DNA of 64,000 nt from Chlorella sorokiniana. Its lineage: Eukaryota; Chlorophyta; Trebouxiophyceae; Chlorellales; Chlorellaceae. The translations under genes were made by a program, and so were the position numbers. Where the stretch lies: NCBI GenBank assembly GCA_025917655.1, contig CP084613.1, positions 434,001 through 498,000 of the forward strand, written 5' to 3'. Shown piece after piece: positions 37,330 to 49,067 of the stretch. Position 1 is the first letter of the stretch; the number at the start of each line of letters is the position of its first letter. The notes under the pieces are model-generated. The model was not told the DNA's origin and did not search any database. It saw nothing but the letters and a program-made list of their open reading frames with translations.

Positions 37330-40300
37330 TCAATGCTCCTGTTCAAACATCTGCGGCACGGCCACCTCCAAACGATCGCCGGCAGAGAACTCGTTTGTTC
37401 CCGCTGGCAGCACCATCACGCCCGCCAGCTTGAACTTGTGCCCCTTGCCGCTCGTCTGCTGCTGCACGGTGACACGTATGCGGCAGGTGGCGTGCTGGGT
37501 TGCCTGCAGGGAAGGAGATGTTGAAGGTCAGCTCTGCAGAGCCTTGCATGCAGAACCCGGCTGTCCTTTACACATCCAAAACTCCTGCCATTACAGCCTC
37601 ATCACAAATGCCAACCCCCCACCTGCCTTGTCCTCCAGGCCCTGCACACTTCCCTTCCCGCCAGGCAGCCTAGAAGACTCCCAAGCCCCCTCCTTCCCCC
37701 TCTTCCCCATTCGCATCCCGCAGCTCCGCCCCCTAACAGCAGCCGCGCCCACCGCAAATTCCGCGGTCATCAACATTGATGCCTTCTCGCCCCACAGCGC
37801 ATCGATGTCCGTGGGCTCGCACTTGCACCCCGCCACGCACTGGACGCGCGCGGTGCCCATGGCGGCATCGTAGCTGGCCAGGTAGGACAGCACCACGCGG
37901 TTGCGGGCGCCCTCTGGGGAGCCCGCCACGCGACTGTCGACGGCAAACTCCAGATGGGAGCCTGGCTGCGTGGCGACAAAGCCCCACTTCTGCGGTGCAA
38001 CAGGCAGGGGGGCAGCAGAGGGAGCGGCAGCCTTGCCACGTTGCAGGATGGAGTATGAAGGCAGGGGGCTGGCAGTTGCGGGTTCAGAACCAGCCCCTGC
38101 GGGTGAACACCAGCCCCTCCAACGCTCCCAGCAGCCCCAGTCCACCTGCGCCTTCCTCTCCGCGCCTGCGGCCGCTCGTTGATCCAGCTGAAGCCATCGG
38201 CGGCGGCGACGAGGGTGTGGAAATCATCCTGCACAGCCGCAGCAGGCACTTCAGCAGGCAGAACCGCAGGTCGCCATGCTGCCACGTTGCCACCACTGTG
38301 CACGCCATGGCTGCGAACGCTCTCAGCACGCTCCTCAACCCCCGCTCGCCGCTCACCCCCAGCCAGCAAGAGGAGGTGTTGGTTTCGTAGTTGCCAGGCG
38401 TCAGCGGCGGCACCAGCTGCTCGCGCGGCAGCTGCGCTCGCTTGCGGCGAGCGGCTGGATGCTGAGGCCCACCGCCGTCGCCTGCACCAGCCGGATGAGC
38501 AGCTCTGCCAGCAGGCGGTGCCCGGTGGGGCCCCAGGGGTGCACCTGCAGGCACAAGGTGGCCACGTTAGTACGAGCGGCCCCGCGTCGCAGCTCAGCAA
38601 CAAGGATGCTGCGGGCTCCGCAGTCAGCAGCAGCAGAGGAGGAGGAGCAGAGGCGGGGAAGGAAACACCGGCGCAATGGCAAGCCCGCCGACAGCGTCGA
38701 CATTCGGTCAGTCCAAGGTTTCAGGAGGCTGCACCTGGTCAAAGTACAGGGGATAGTTGTCCCGCAACAGCTCTGAATCGCCATGTAGCTTCACGCTCGT
38801 TGAAACCTGCAGGACCGTTGGTTTGTATCGCCAGAAAGCGAGGCAGCCTGCAAGCTGGCAGCATACAGCCCCATCGCATGCCTGCACCAACTCCCCAGCA
38901 GCCAAGAGCAGCGGGCAGAGCTCACGTTGAAGCCGTTCTTGCCCTCCAGCATGTGCCGCCACGCAGCCGCTCTCAGGGAGGCCAGAGGCAAGCCATAGAA
39001 CTGGGCCATCACCTGCACTTGGTTCTCCACCGACTGGCGGCAGCACAACACAGACAAATCAGACCGAGTGAAAGTGATGCAATGGCGCGACAGCCAGCAC
39101 CAGGACAGCAGAGCGCAGGCCGCCTTGGTGCCCCATGTCGCTCACAGCGGCGTTAGCGGCCCGCAGCAAGAAGCGCAGCTCATTCCTTCTGTCGCTCGCC
39201 ACCCGCGAAGCAGCGGCAGCATGGCGGGAGCAGCGGACGTACGCCCGAGCCAGCTGCTGCTTTCATGCCGTGTGCGTATGCCCTTTATGCGACACCCCCA
39301 GCTGCATTTCGGCCCCACCCTACACACAGTCGTTTAGCCCCACCCATAACCTGACCCACCAGCACCCTCTCTCACCCGCTGGTACACTTCCCGATTGGGG
39401 AAGCGGAAGCCGTAGGTGTTGAGCATGACCACTGCAGGGCTATGCGCCTGCTTCATCATGCGCCGCACGAGGCGCTCGATGCCCAGCTGCACCGGTGTGT
39501 TCACGTAATGGTCCTTGCAGTAACACTTTTCAGGCTCGGTACCGTCAAAAGTGGTCTGCTCCAGGACGTAGATGTCCCCCGGGGATGAGCGTGTCGAAGC
39601 ACTGCGCAAACACGCCCGAAAACGTGCCCGCCATGCCCGCGTTGTGCACGCTGGCGTTGGCTCGGGAAAAGCCGCCCGCAGCCAGTCGGCAAACTGCTCG
39701 ACGTACGCCGGCCAGACGGTGCGTGTGCCCGGCCAGTCGCGGCCGCCGGCGCCGCTGGTGATGGAGGCGCCCACCGCCACCACCCGCACCGGCTCGCCTG
39801 CAGCATTGTGACGGCCGCAGGTCCGTGGAGCAGAAGTGCGTGCAACAAACAACGCAGCGGAGGGCGGCAGCAGGGAGCCATGCAGCAAGGCTTGCATGGC
39901 GCCTGCTAGGTGCGGCGCGGGACGGGGCCGCGACGGTGCTCGGCGGCAGCGGGGCAGCTTGCGACAGCTTTGCCGCCGAGTGCGTGGCGCTGCCGGCGCC
40001 GCCGCCGCACCTGCAGCAAGGCGCGCGACCTGCCGTCGCAGGCGCCGCGAGTCGCCAAAGCTGATGGCGCTCCAGCTGGGGCCCTGCCAGCAGGAACTCT
40101 CGGCCCAGCAGCACTCGAGTGTCTGTGGACAGCCCAGGCACCGGCTCGGGCCGCTGGTAATGGTCCTTGTCGCCAGGAGGCACCTGCGTGGCATGGGACG
40201 ACATGACCCCACTTCAGCAGAAGTAGCACTCACATAACAGCTGCAGTATCTCGTCTGCTGCACAGTGTCAGAGCTAGGCAAAAGGCGGCTGTCGCTGGCT

Positions 40301-40515
40301 GAGGCGTGTAGGAGGAAGCGCCGGCGCACCCCGGCGTGCCGCGGTATGAGCAGCAAGTCGCTGTGTTGCCTTCTGCAACTGAATGGCGCAGGAACCGAGC
40401 CTGCTCCTGCGCTAAGGTTCACGTGGCGGGCCACCAGCACAAGACCGAGCAAAAGAATGGCGGAGAAAAGGGCTGGTTTCACCCACAGGGGGTTCCGCCC
40501 TCCTTGGCCGTCATG
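37330..40515 (-). CDS. SGNH/GDSL-type esterase-like protein, N-terminal membrane anchor
   Basis: N-terminal hydrophobic anchor KPALFSAILLLGLVLVARHV at about 40480. An ATG at about 40515 (MTAKEGGTPLWV) reaches it in frame only with one more base in the run 40488-40492. SGNH block I is VRVVAVGASITSG (about 39795-39755; Ser nucleophile in GAS). Then NASVHNAGMAGTFSGVF, GDIYVLEQTTFDGTEPEK, AVVMLNTYGFRFPNREVYQ, YPLYFDQ joined to VHPWGPTGHRLLAELL (DQVH: the Asp-His pair of block V), KWGFVATQPGSHLEFAVDSR, NRVVLSYLASYDAAMGTARV, CVAGCKC, and a C-terminal beta-rich part GKGHKFKLAGVMVLPAG ending at 37330. It belongs to an algal/plant group of SGNH-type proteins with a long C-terminal beta domain; the substrate is unknown, perhaps cell-wall or glycan acetyl groups. 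Slips also at about 39650-39665 and 39576-39580. Confidence 0.75.
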
Positions 40516-40920
40516 TTTTCAACATTGCCTTGAAGCGCAAGGCCCAGCCATGCTTTGATCGCCCGGGAACCACTGCCGTACACCAGCTGTCCCTCATGAA
40601 GCTGCAGTTTGAGTCGATTATGCTTTTACGACGATTGTAAGCGGTACAACGAATGATACACACATTGATGACGGCTAGCTCTGTCCAGCGAGTCTCAACA
40701 GCATGGTTTCAACCAAGTCAAGACTGCCTCTCTGCAGCACTTTGCTGCCCCGACCCGGCCCGGAATGTCTGAATTGATTTGTAAGCATAATTCAGCAACG
40801 GTCGGAAGAGCTCGAAAGCAGAGGGAAAGCGTACTTTGTACTATAAGCAGCAGGACTTTTCTCAACGCCGATGGCATTCGCATTAGCAATCCTTGGCGTT
40901 CTCGCTACCATGGTCGCCTG
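40516..40920. promoter_or_regulatory. Divergent promoter region, SGNH hydrolase / small membrane protein
   Basis: About 400 bp, lower GC than its surroundings (AT-rich at 40610-40680 and 40770-40870), between two start codons on opposite strands. Confidence 0.4.
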
Positions 40921-41571
40921 ATGGGGCCGCGTCAGCTCCCAAAGAGTGGCAACCGGCTTGTGGCAGCAGGTGTCGTCATTTTTGGCCTGTCTATGGCTGC
41001 ATTCCCCTGTATTACACAAGGAACGGACCCAACGTGAGTGGTTGTCTCGCAATGGAAGAGACTCCCGCAGTCGCTACTCCACCCATATCGCACCGGGCGC
41101 AAGCTTGTTGCCAGCTGTATTTTGGCTTTGTTTCCGAATCGAGAGCTCTATGATACGCGCGACGCATTGTATAGCCAGCCCCAAGGGTCGTGCTGCTTCC
41201 GCTGCCGCCGCCCACCGCCCGCCCGCCTCCAACCTGCTGCAGCTTACGTACAAGGAAGGTCCTCTCTCGGGGCAGGCTATCATTCGTGGCGCTTACGTGA
41301 ACACAGCCTCAAAGGACGTTGGAATCGATCCCGATTTCCAAAAGGTGGGTGCAGAAGGGTTTGCTGATGGACTCGCCGGGCCACACCCACACACCGTGCT
41401 GCTTCCTTCATCCTGGTGGCAGCCTTTTTGAGGGTCTGCTGGTTGGGGGAGAGTGCACTGCGCCTGCTCATTGCCCCATGTTGCTGCTGCCTGCAGTACA
41501 AGTCTGAGCCGATTGTCGGCAACGCCCGATCGGTCGCGAGCAGTGACGGCAGAGTGTGCGGGAGGTTTTGA
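40921..41571 (+). CDS. Small single-pass membrane protein, unknown function
   Basis: Three short exons. Exon 1: MGPRQLPKSGNRL, then the helix VAAGVVIFGLSMAAFPCI, then TQGTDP, with a GTGAGT donor at 41036. Exon 2, best entered at about 41176 after TATAGCCAG, gives PKGRAAS...NLLQLTYKEGPLSG and IIRGAYVNTASKDVGIDPDF. Exon 3 (about 41498-41571) gives YKSEPIVGNARS and ends VCGRF. The chosen splice phases agree with each other. The layout (short N-terminus, one helix, RGAY-N--SKD--PDPD motif) looks like a conserved small mitochondrial or plastid membrane protein, but I do not recognise it. It may share a promoter region with the divergent hydrolase, and CYP38 begins only about 40 bp downstream. Confidence 0.5.
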
Positions 41572-41608
41572 CAATCAGAGGACTGTTCCGAGGCCCAAGC
41601 AGCTCACC

Positions 41609-44600
41609 ATGCAGGCATCAAGGTCAGCTGGAAGGTGTGCGGCACCAGCGGCTACAGCCAGGCGGCAGCGCCTGTGCAGGAGCTGCGCAGTGAGGCCCCT
41701 TGCCGGCCAGCGCAGCGCAACGGCAGAGCAGCCCTGCAGCCACGCCGACTCGCCGCACCCAGTGCAGGCTGGCATGCTACATCAGCAACTCGCAGCGGCA
41801 GCGCAGCAAGCGGCGCGGGTGGCAGCAGCGCTGGCAGCGTCCGCCGTGCTGGCCCTCGGCTCGGCGGCGCCCCCGCCGAGGCGGTTCTGAACAACCCTCG
41901 GGCCCCCGTGCCTCGTTCGGCGGACGTGGCCCTGCGTCGCTCCATTCCCGCCTTCAACCAGGATGTACGGGAGGTACAAACACGGCTGGAGGTGAGGACC
42001 CGGCTGCTAGGCAGCCTGCGCATGCACCAGCTGTGCTGCTGCTTGGTTGCCACCCTGGGAGGCGTGAGGCTCGGCAAGCATGAGGCTGCCCCTGCCTGCC
42101 AGCAGCGGCATGAGATGAGAGCATGCGGCTTGCAGCTGATCCCTCGCCAGCTGGGCTCGTGGCCTGCTTCTGCCGCCCGCCCCCACCGGCACCATCAATC
42201 CGCACCCCCAACCCCCTTCACACACGCGCACGACCCAACACGTGTTCATCTGTTCTGCTGCAGGCAATCGGCTTCAAGCTGCGCATCCCACAGCGCAAGC
42301 CCTGGCAGGCGATGGCCGACGATGCGGCGGCGGCAGCGGCGCTGGTCGCCGACCGCCCGCGCATGCTGACCGGGGTGCTGCGCGGGGATGAGGGGGAGGC
42401 GGAGCAGCTCATAGATGGCCTGCAGGAACAGCTGGAAAGGTGGGCTACGACGGGTTTGTTGGGTGGGTGGGGTGTCGCAACAAAGCGTGCGTGGGTTGGG
42501 CACGGGACGGCGGCAGGATTCAAGCAACGGGCACGCCTTCCGCAGCCGGCTTTGCGTGCCGCTCTCCGCCGGCAGCACATGGCAGCTGCAGAGCAGCTGG
42601 ATTCGACTGCATGCTTGCAGGCCAGGCTGGGCTGCCGGTACACACCCTTTCCCGGCGCACGCGCCCCATCGGATCTCAAAGGAATCCTGCGCTGCGCTGC
42701 TCACCCCCCGCAGGCTGGCGCGCTCGATAGAGGTGAAGGACCCCGACCGCACCTCGGTGCGGGTGGCCAACGCGCTGGAACAGGTGGCGGCGCTGGAGCT
42801 GCTGCAGGCGCCGGGCCTGCCGTACCAGCTGCCGCGCCAGGTGGCGGCGCTGCCCGCGCTCACAGGCAAGCCCGCCTCCTGGGGGCGACCTCTTTCTTGC
42901 TTTGAGGCTGAAGAGTGGGGCCGCCAGCTGGCCGGCCACGTGCATCGAATCAGTTCCCTGCTTGTCTGCTGCCTTTCGCCTCTGGCATGCTCCTGCCGCT
43001 GCTACATCATGCCCAGCGGGCTCTGTGCCGCGCCCTCGCCGTCAATCCTCCACTCCTTGTGGATGCTTTGTTTTCCTCTGCACCATGTATTGAAGCAATC
43101 ATCGTGGTGCGGCGCATTCTGCAGGCCGCGCCGTGGTGGAGCTGACTGTGGAGAAGGCGAGCGGGCAGGCGGCGTTTGTGGACCCCAACAGCGCGGCGGG
43201 GCCGCAGCCGCGCTCCATTCTGGTGCTGGTGCTGGACGGGTACTCGGGTGGGTGGGGCTGCGGCAAAGGACATGCGCTGATGTTTTTCCTTTGGCTTGCT
43301 GCATGTGCCGCCATCAGATGTGCGTTCTTGTAGTTGTCGGCTGCCGGCAGACCTTGCTCGCGGACTATGGTGGGGGAGGGAGGGGGATCGCGGTGGGGGC
43401 GCTCTGATCTATGCCCGCCTGCCGCTTGTTGTTCGTGGTGATTCCTCAAGCCCGGCCCGGAATGCGGAGCGCTTGCATGGTCAATTGCTGTCCTGATGCC
43501 CAACCTTCCTCTCCCCCTTGCTCTTGGCCGTGGATGCCTGCAGCCCCCATCACCGCCGCCAACCTGGCAGCCAACTTCCAGTCCGGGCTGTACGACGGCG
43601 CACGGCTCTCTGTGTCTGGCGTCTCCGTGCTGGCGGGCCAGCCCAGCGCCCCGAACGCACCAGCCTCCGGCACAGCTGCTGGCGACGGCAGCGAGGGCGC
43701 GTTCCGAGGTGTCGGCGGCGGCCGCCGCCGCCGCCGCCTCCAGTGCTGCCGCTGGAGATCCTGGCGGCCGGCGACTTTGAGCCGCTGTACCGCACGCCGC
43801 TGGATGTACGGTCAGGGGAGCTGCCGGTGCTGCCGCTCAGCATCTATGGAGCGGGTGAGAGGCGCAGAGCAGCGCCCGGCAGCGGCCCGGCAGGCGCCAT
43901 GCATGCTAGCCAGCTGCCTGCCCGACCGTCGCTTGCTGCCTGCAGCAGCGCAAGCATGAACATACAGTCGCGATCGGCGGTGTGCTTGCTTTCTCCGCTG
44001 CCGCTGGGCCGCTGCAGCGCTGGCCTGCCTCATCATGCTTGCGATCCCCCTGCTGCATCCCTCCATGCTGCACAAGTCTAAGCTGTGCCCCTGCCCCTCC
44101 GAGTAATCACTGACTAGTTCTTTTTTGTTGCTTCTGTTCTTCCACGCAGTGGCCATGGCCAACCTGCCGGACGACCCCACCAGCGGCTTTGTGAGCGCCA
44201 CCCAGTTCTTCATCTACAAGTTCGACCGCACCCAGGCAGGCCCCTGCTATGCTCCTCCCACGCACAGTGGCAAGCAGTCCCCCTGCCATGTGCCGCCACA
44301 TGGTCGGGCGCCCGCCGCCGCCAGCTGCCCCTGCCACTGGCGCTCGCGGCTGAGGGCGACCTGCTCGCGTGGCGACGCTGCTGCAGGCTGGCCTGGCGGG
44401 GCTCAGCTTTGAGGAGGGCGAGTTTGGTGTGTGCGGTTACGTCGTCAAGGTGAGGACTTGCGTCATCCGTCGCCCTCCACTCCTGCTTCTGGCCTCGGCG
44501 AGCGGCACTCCCCCGGTCCAACATGGTCCTGTCATTGGAAAGACACGGTCCCCCATGTCTCTTCCACCCTGGTGCTGGTGCACCCATCAGCTGACCGGCA

Positions 44601-44720
44601 TGACTTCCGGCTCCTTGCGCGCCACAGGGCCTGGATGCTGTGGGGAAGCTGGAGGACGGCGACCGCATCGTGTCGGCCAGGGTGGTGTCTGGGCTGGACA
44701 AGCTGAGCGTTCCTTCCTGA
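41609..44720 (+). CDS. CYP38: Thylakoid-lumen cyclophilin CYP38/TLP40
   Basis: ATG 41609. The N-terminus is a bipartite lumen-targeting peptide: a basic stroma-targeting part (MQASRSAGRCAAPAATARR), then a hydrophobic part (RVAAALAASAVLALGSAA). The C run at 41870-41874 is one base short, after which VLNNPRAPVPRSADVALRR and IPAFNQDVREVQTRLE match the mature start of CYP38. The helical N-terminal domain continues through FKLRIPQRKPW, MLTGVLRGDEGEAEQLIDGL, VKDPDRTSVRVANALEQVA and LPYQLPRQVAALPALTG. The cyclophilin-like part has VVELTVEKASGQAAFV, ILVLVLDGYSAPITAANLA, LYDGARLSVSG, LPLEILAAGDFEPLY, AVAMANLPDDP, TQFFIYKF, FGVCGYVVKGLDAVGKLEDG and DRIVSARVVSGLDKLSVPS (stop 44718-44720). In plants it assists photosystem II assembly and repair; PPIase activity of this subfamily is weak or absent. 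Confidence 0.9.
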
Positions 44721-45044
44721 CGGGCCGCGGCCCCTTGCTGGGCGGCTAGGGCTGGATGCCCGCTTCCTTTCGGCGCTTTGGTCGCCGACATTGCTGGCCG
44801 CAGGTTGGCACCACGTTGGGCCATTGTATTGCACAGAAGAGAGATTCACACAGGACCGCGGTGGCCAGAGAGAAAAGGGGTAGACCAGAGAAGGAAGAGG
44901 TGAACAGGCAGCATCACGAGGGGTGTCGCGGTGGTGAGGCAAGGCGTCACAAGCGTGCGGCATGAGGCTCACCGGCCTGTTGAGGGCGGCAGCAGCACCC
45001 GCTGGGGGAAGCGGCCAGCCAAGGCACTGGCCGGAACACCGCCC
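44721..45044. other. Convergent 3' region, CYP38 / prolyl 4-hydroxylase
   Basis: About 325 bp between facing stop codons. No feature recognised. Confidence 0.4.
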
Positions 45045-48010
45045 TCACGCGATTTCCTCCATCGACAGGTATCCCGCCCGCACCCGGTTGCGGCTCTTGC
45101 ACGCTGCAAGCAGGGCGGCATGCAAGGGGCGCCAGCGTGACCCCACAAGCTCAGCAAACACCGGCCTGCAGCAGGCGCTGCTGTAGGCGGACGAGCGCGC
45201 CAGGGCGGCAAGCGTGGCTAGGCACCGCAGCCCTGCTTTCTTCCCAGGCCCCGTCGCCTCACCGATGTCGCTTTCGCCGCAGACCTCGCAGTCGCCGCAG
45301 GCTGCGCGGCATCCTCCCAGCGAAAAGGAGTCGCCGCGCATGAACTGGGGGTTCTTCTCGCATTCTCCTGCAGGTGGGAGAGGGTTGTTTCATGGACCAG
45401 TTGAGGCAGGGAGGAGGGCGACAATGCCAGCAGCCGCACCCAGAGAGGTACTAAGAAGGCAAGGGGGCCCCGGCCCCTGCAAGCTCCCACAAGATCAGTG
45501 CTGCACAGGCTGCTCTTTAGCCATGGGCCTAGCCTGACACGCTCAACGCCCGGCTCTTGTTGCCTATAGCCTGAACCTGTGCCGAATGTGCCTGCACCAC
45601 CGCACCCGCAAACCCCTCCCCTCCCCCACCCCCAACACACACACACACACAGACTAGTGACTAAAGAAAGGCGCCACCCACCTGCTTCCGCCCAGTTCTT
45701 GCACTCTGCATGCGCATCCCGACACTCTTCGGGGAACAGCTGCTCCTCAGCTGGCTCCTTGCCCAGCAGGTGGGGGCGGAAGGGAAGCGTGTGGATCCAC
45801 TTGGTGGCTGTTGGGTGAGGGAATGGGTGGGAAAGGTTGTGGGGGTGGGGGGTGGGATGGTGTGTGTGTGAGTGTTTGTGTGTGTGTGTGTGTGAGTGTG
45901 TCGGGGGTGCGGGGTGCGAGAGGGGGGGGGCGGGGCGCGGGCGCGCGCGCGGCGGGGCGGTGGCAGGCGGCGAAAGGAAGAGACGTGCCGAGGGCCCAAA
46001 CTTGGGTGCACACGTCAGCAGAGGCGGTGGGCGACGCTCCCACCCTACGCAGATTCTACGCAGGCTGCCGCCCCTCGCTGCACAGGCTGGCCGGCCCAGC
46101 GCTGAGTGTGTGCCCCCTGCGCCGCCGCACCCGTCCACTTCACCCCTTGATGACAGGGCAGCCGGTGTGGAGGGAATAGGTGTCTGATGAGCCATCTGGC
46201 CTAAGCGAGAAAAAGAGCATAGCGTCGCCCTTCTTGGGCTTGGCTGCGGGAGGCAGGAGGGTGGGTGGTGCAGAGGTGGAGGGCATCGGCGAGAGCCAAA
46301 ACAAGGCACAGCTTCTGCAAGGCGAGCTGAGACAGGGAGCTGGTGGTGCGGGCAGGGCAAGGGATGGGAAGGGGGCCGGGGGCACAAAGCCATCACAGTT
46401 GAAGCGGGGCAAGCTGCGCTGCAAAAGGGGGTGGGGCGGCGATTCCGGGCCCTGACGCTATGCAGTCTGCGGCCGCAGCAAGGTGCACCTGCAACGTGCC
46501 CCTCTGCGCAATCGCTGTAGGGCGCAAACCGGTCGCGCACAGAGCCGTCAATCCACTCGGATCCCTTTATTGATGGGGGAGAGGGTTGGGGTGGGGGGCA
46601 GGGGGGGCGCGGCGGTCATGCCCAGCAAGACTGATGGTGGGTTGCTTGAATGCAGAGCACCGGCGGTACAGCACACCCAACTGCAGTGCCGCTATCGTTC
46701 TGTCACGTTTGCAAGCACGTTGCCTTTAAGTAAGGTGACACTCGCAGGCCGCGCCCGCAACCCAAACTACACCCCACACTGCACACACACAGCCACACAG
46801 CCACACATAACCTACACACACACAAGGCAGGCCTCACCCCTGGGAAGGCGGTCTCGCCGCCCTCCTCCACGTCGGAGAGGTACAGCAGTACGGTTGCCAC
46901 GCGCGGCGAGTCGTTGTCCAGCGAATCGTAGTGCGCGCCGTACTTCTGGCCGATGCCGTACCGCAGGATCTGCATGTCCTCCTGGTGCGACACGTTCAGC
47001 TTGGTCCAAGCTGCAGCGGGTGGGGGTGTGGGGGGGGCGGTGTGTGTGCAGGTGTGGGTGGAGCCGTTGCCAGTGGGCGGCATTGAGGGCAGGCAGGCCA
47101 TCAGCGCCTTTGTTGGCAGAGCCGTGCTTGTTGAGTAAAGGTGGGTGAAGGGCGGCCGGTGTGCGCATGGCGGCACGAGGGGCAGCAGCCGCCGGGCGGC
47201 CAGGAGGCAGCGCCGAACGAGGCGGGGGGAGGGCGGGCAGCGCACCAGCGACGCGCTCCTCCACCGCCGCCACTACAGGGTCCTGTAGCCGCTTCAGGAA
47301 GGTTCCGTAGGAGGTGCGGATGGAGTCTTCCACAGACTGGCCCCCAGTGCCCACCACCGTGCTGCGCTTCATCTGCGTCAGGGCAGGGATGCGGGAGGGG
47401 ATCGAGAGGCGAGCGGATGGAGGGGCGGCAGTCTGAGAACACGGGTGAGGCCTGCGAATGCGAGGCTTAACGGCGACTATTGATGCAGTGCTTTCTTCAA
47501 AGGAGGGTGCAGCTGTGCATTGAGCGCTTAGCAAGCTGCGACATGTCCAGGCTGAAGGCAAGCGGCATGCACAGCAGCGGGAAGCAGCCGGCACGCACAA
47601 AAGGCTTGGCCAGGGAAACGATGTGGTCCGCCTCCTCTTCGGTCATGAAGTTGTGGAAAACAAAGGCACGCGGCTTCCAGGAAACAGGCTCCACCCTGCA
47701 GCAAGGCGCAGGGTTGACGGGTGCTGCCGACACCGCGTGCGGGGCATGCGGACTCTGCCAGCGGGGGTGCACAAGGCAGTGGCGCGGCATTTGCGAGGCT
47801 GCGTAGCGCACCAAGGCTCGTTGCTGTCGATCAGCGACCGTGCGGTAGGCCGCAAGCTGCCTGCAAGCAGGCGGCAGTGGCAATGGAAGTCGCCTCGGAC
47901 AGCCATGTGCTTGAACACGGCAAGGTCCTTGCAGGTGGCGCAGGCAGGGCGAGCGCACCTGCCGCAAAATTCAGCAGGCCCATGAGGGCCAGGGCAACGG
48001 CTATCCGCAT
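45045..48010 (-). CDS. P4H: Prolyl 4-hydroxylase with C-terminal ShK-like domain
   Basis: Fe(II)/2-oxoglutarate dioxygenase that hydroxylates prolines of secreted or cell-wall glycoproteins. The ATG at 48010 starts a signal peptide ([18 protein letters not shown]). Next: [17 protein letters not shown] and [13 protein letters not shown] (about 47700-47605), [53 protein letters not shown] with the HxD iron ligands (about 46945-46910), [63 protein letters not shown] with the distal His (about 46165), and TATKWIH with the 2-oxoglutarate Lys. The C-terminus ([36 protein letters not shown]) is a six-Cys ShKT-type module. A last exon gives [18 protein letters not shown], ending 45045. Full length for algal P4Hs. 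One insert exon around 46545-46440 has weaker homology. Confidence 0.92.
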
Positions 48011-48324
48011 TGTGAGCTTGAACGGCCTGTTTACGTCACTGAAAGCCGTCTGCTGGCCTTTGCAAAGCGCGCCAGCACTGGGGAATGGCTTGTAGTCCCG
48101 CCAGCGGTACCGGAACCCTACGACACTAATCGGACGAGCCCAAGACACAACACGATGTGCCGTAGGGCGGCTGGTGTGAGCAGGGCTGCACCCGCCGGTA
48201 CATGGTGGTACACGAGGCCCTCAGGAGACGCCACCGCGCTCCGAACACGATCCACGGCTCCAGTCGATCAAGAACGACAGCATATCGGGACTGTCTGGTC
48301 GCTGGAGGAAGCGATCAAAGCAGC
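48011..48324. promoter_or_regulatory. Divergent promoter region, P4H / SUMO
   Basis: About 315 bp between two start codons on opposite strands. No specific element identified. Confidence 0.45.
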
Positions 48325-49067
48325 ATGGAGGACACAGGCGAGAACGCTTACGACAAGGAGCAAGTGAAGAAGGAGGGCGGCGGCGAGGCCATGTCCATCA
48401 AGGTCAAGGACCAGACCGGCGGCGAGGTAGGCAGCACTCAATCAAAAGCTTGACGGGCGCCTGTGCTGCTTGCAGACGGCCTGTATTCAACATTCGGATA
48501 GCCTGTGCTGGTATGGCAGACGCAAAGTGGGGCGGCGTAGAGAGTTGCTGAATGCTCAAGAGCGGCCGCTTGCCGCCCCACGTTGCATTCCGTCTCGCTC
48601 GTTCAGCCAGCCCTCGTGTGTGTGCTGTCCCGCTTGCAGGTGGTGTTCCGGGTAAAGCCTCACACAAAGGTGCGAGCACGCTGTGCGGCAGTTTCGCTGC
48701 AGCCCTGTGGAAATCCAGCAGGCTCGCCGCGTGCTGCACAGAAGCCTCTACCGAACTGCGCCCCTCTTCGTGGCCTGGCTGCAGTTTGAGAAGATCATTC
48801 AAGCCTTCTGCGGCAAGAAATCGGTGGACCCGGGGCAGGTGTGTTGAGCAAGCACCTGGCCGCACTCGCCGCTGTATGACGGCCATCAACAGGCGTCCAT
48901 TACGCTCCGGGAGTGATGTGTTTGCGCAGGTCCGCTTTGTGTTTGATGGCAACCGTCTCAACCCGGGGTCGTCCCCAGCCGACGAGGGCATGGAGGACGG
49001 CGACACCATCGATGCCTTCCTTGAGCAGATCGGCGGCAGCGGCGGCTGCTGGCAGAGCTCGCGCTGA
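48325..49067 (+). CDS. SUMO: SUMO (small ubiquitin-like modifier)
   Basis: Four exons. ATG 48325: MEDTGENAYDKEQVKKEGGG, then MSIKVKDQTGGE; VVFRVKPHTK; FEKIIQAFCGKKSVDPGQ; VRFVFDGNRLNPGSSPADEG and MEDGDTIDAFLEQIGG, followed by the nine-residue tail SGGCWQSSR (stop 49065-49067). This is a complete ubiquitin-like beta-grasp with the SUMO-specific ED-DTID--QIGG ending. SUMO protease must remove the tail to expose the di-glycine. The flexible N-terminus contains VKKE, a psi-K-x-E consensus, so the protein could form SUMO chains. No frame break was seen. Confidence 0.95.

Noticed and set aside
45218-46540. Single long minus-strand frame of about 440 codons
   Set aside because: It simply reads through P4H introns; only short parts match prolyl hydroxylase. 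Not a separate gene.
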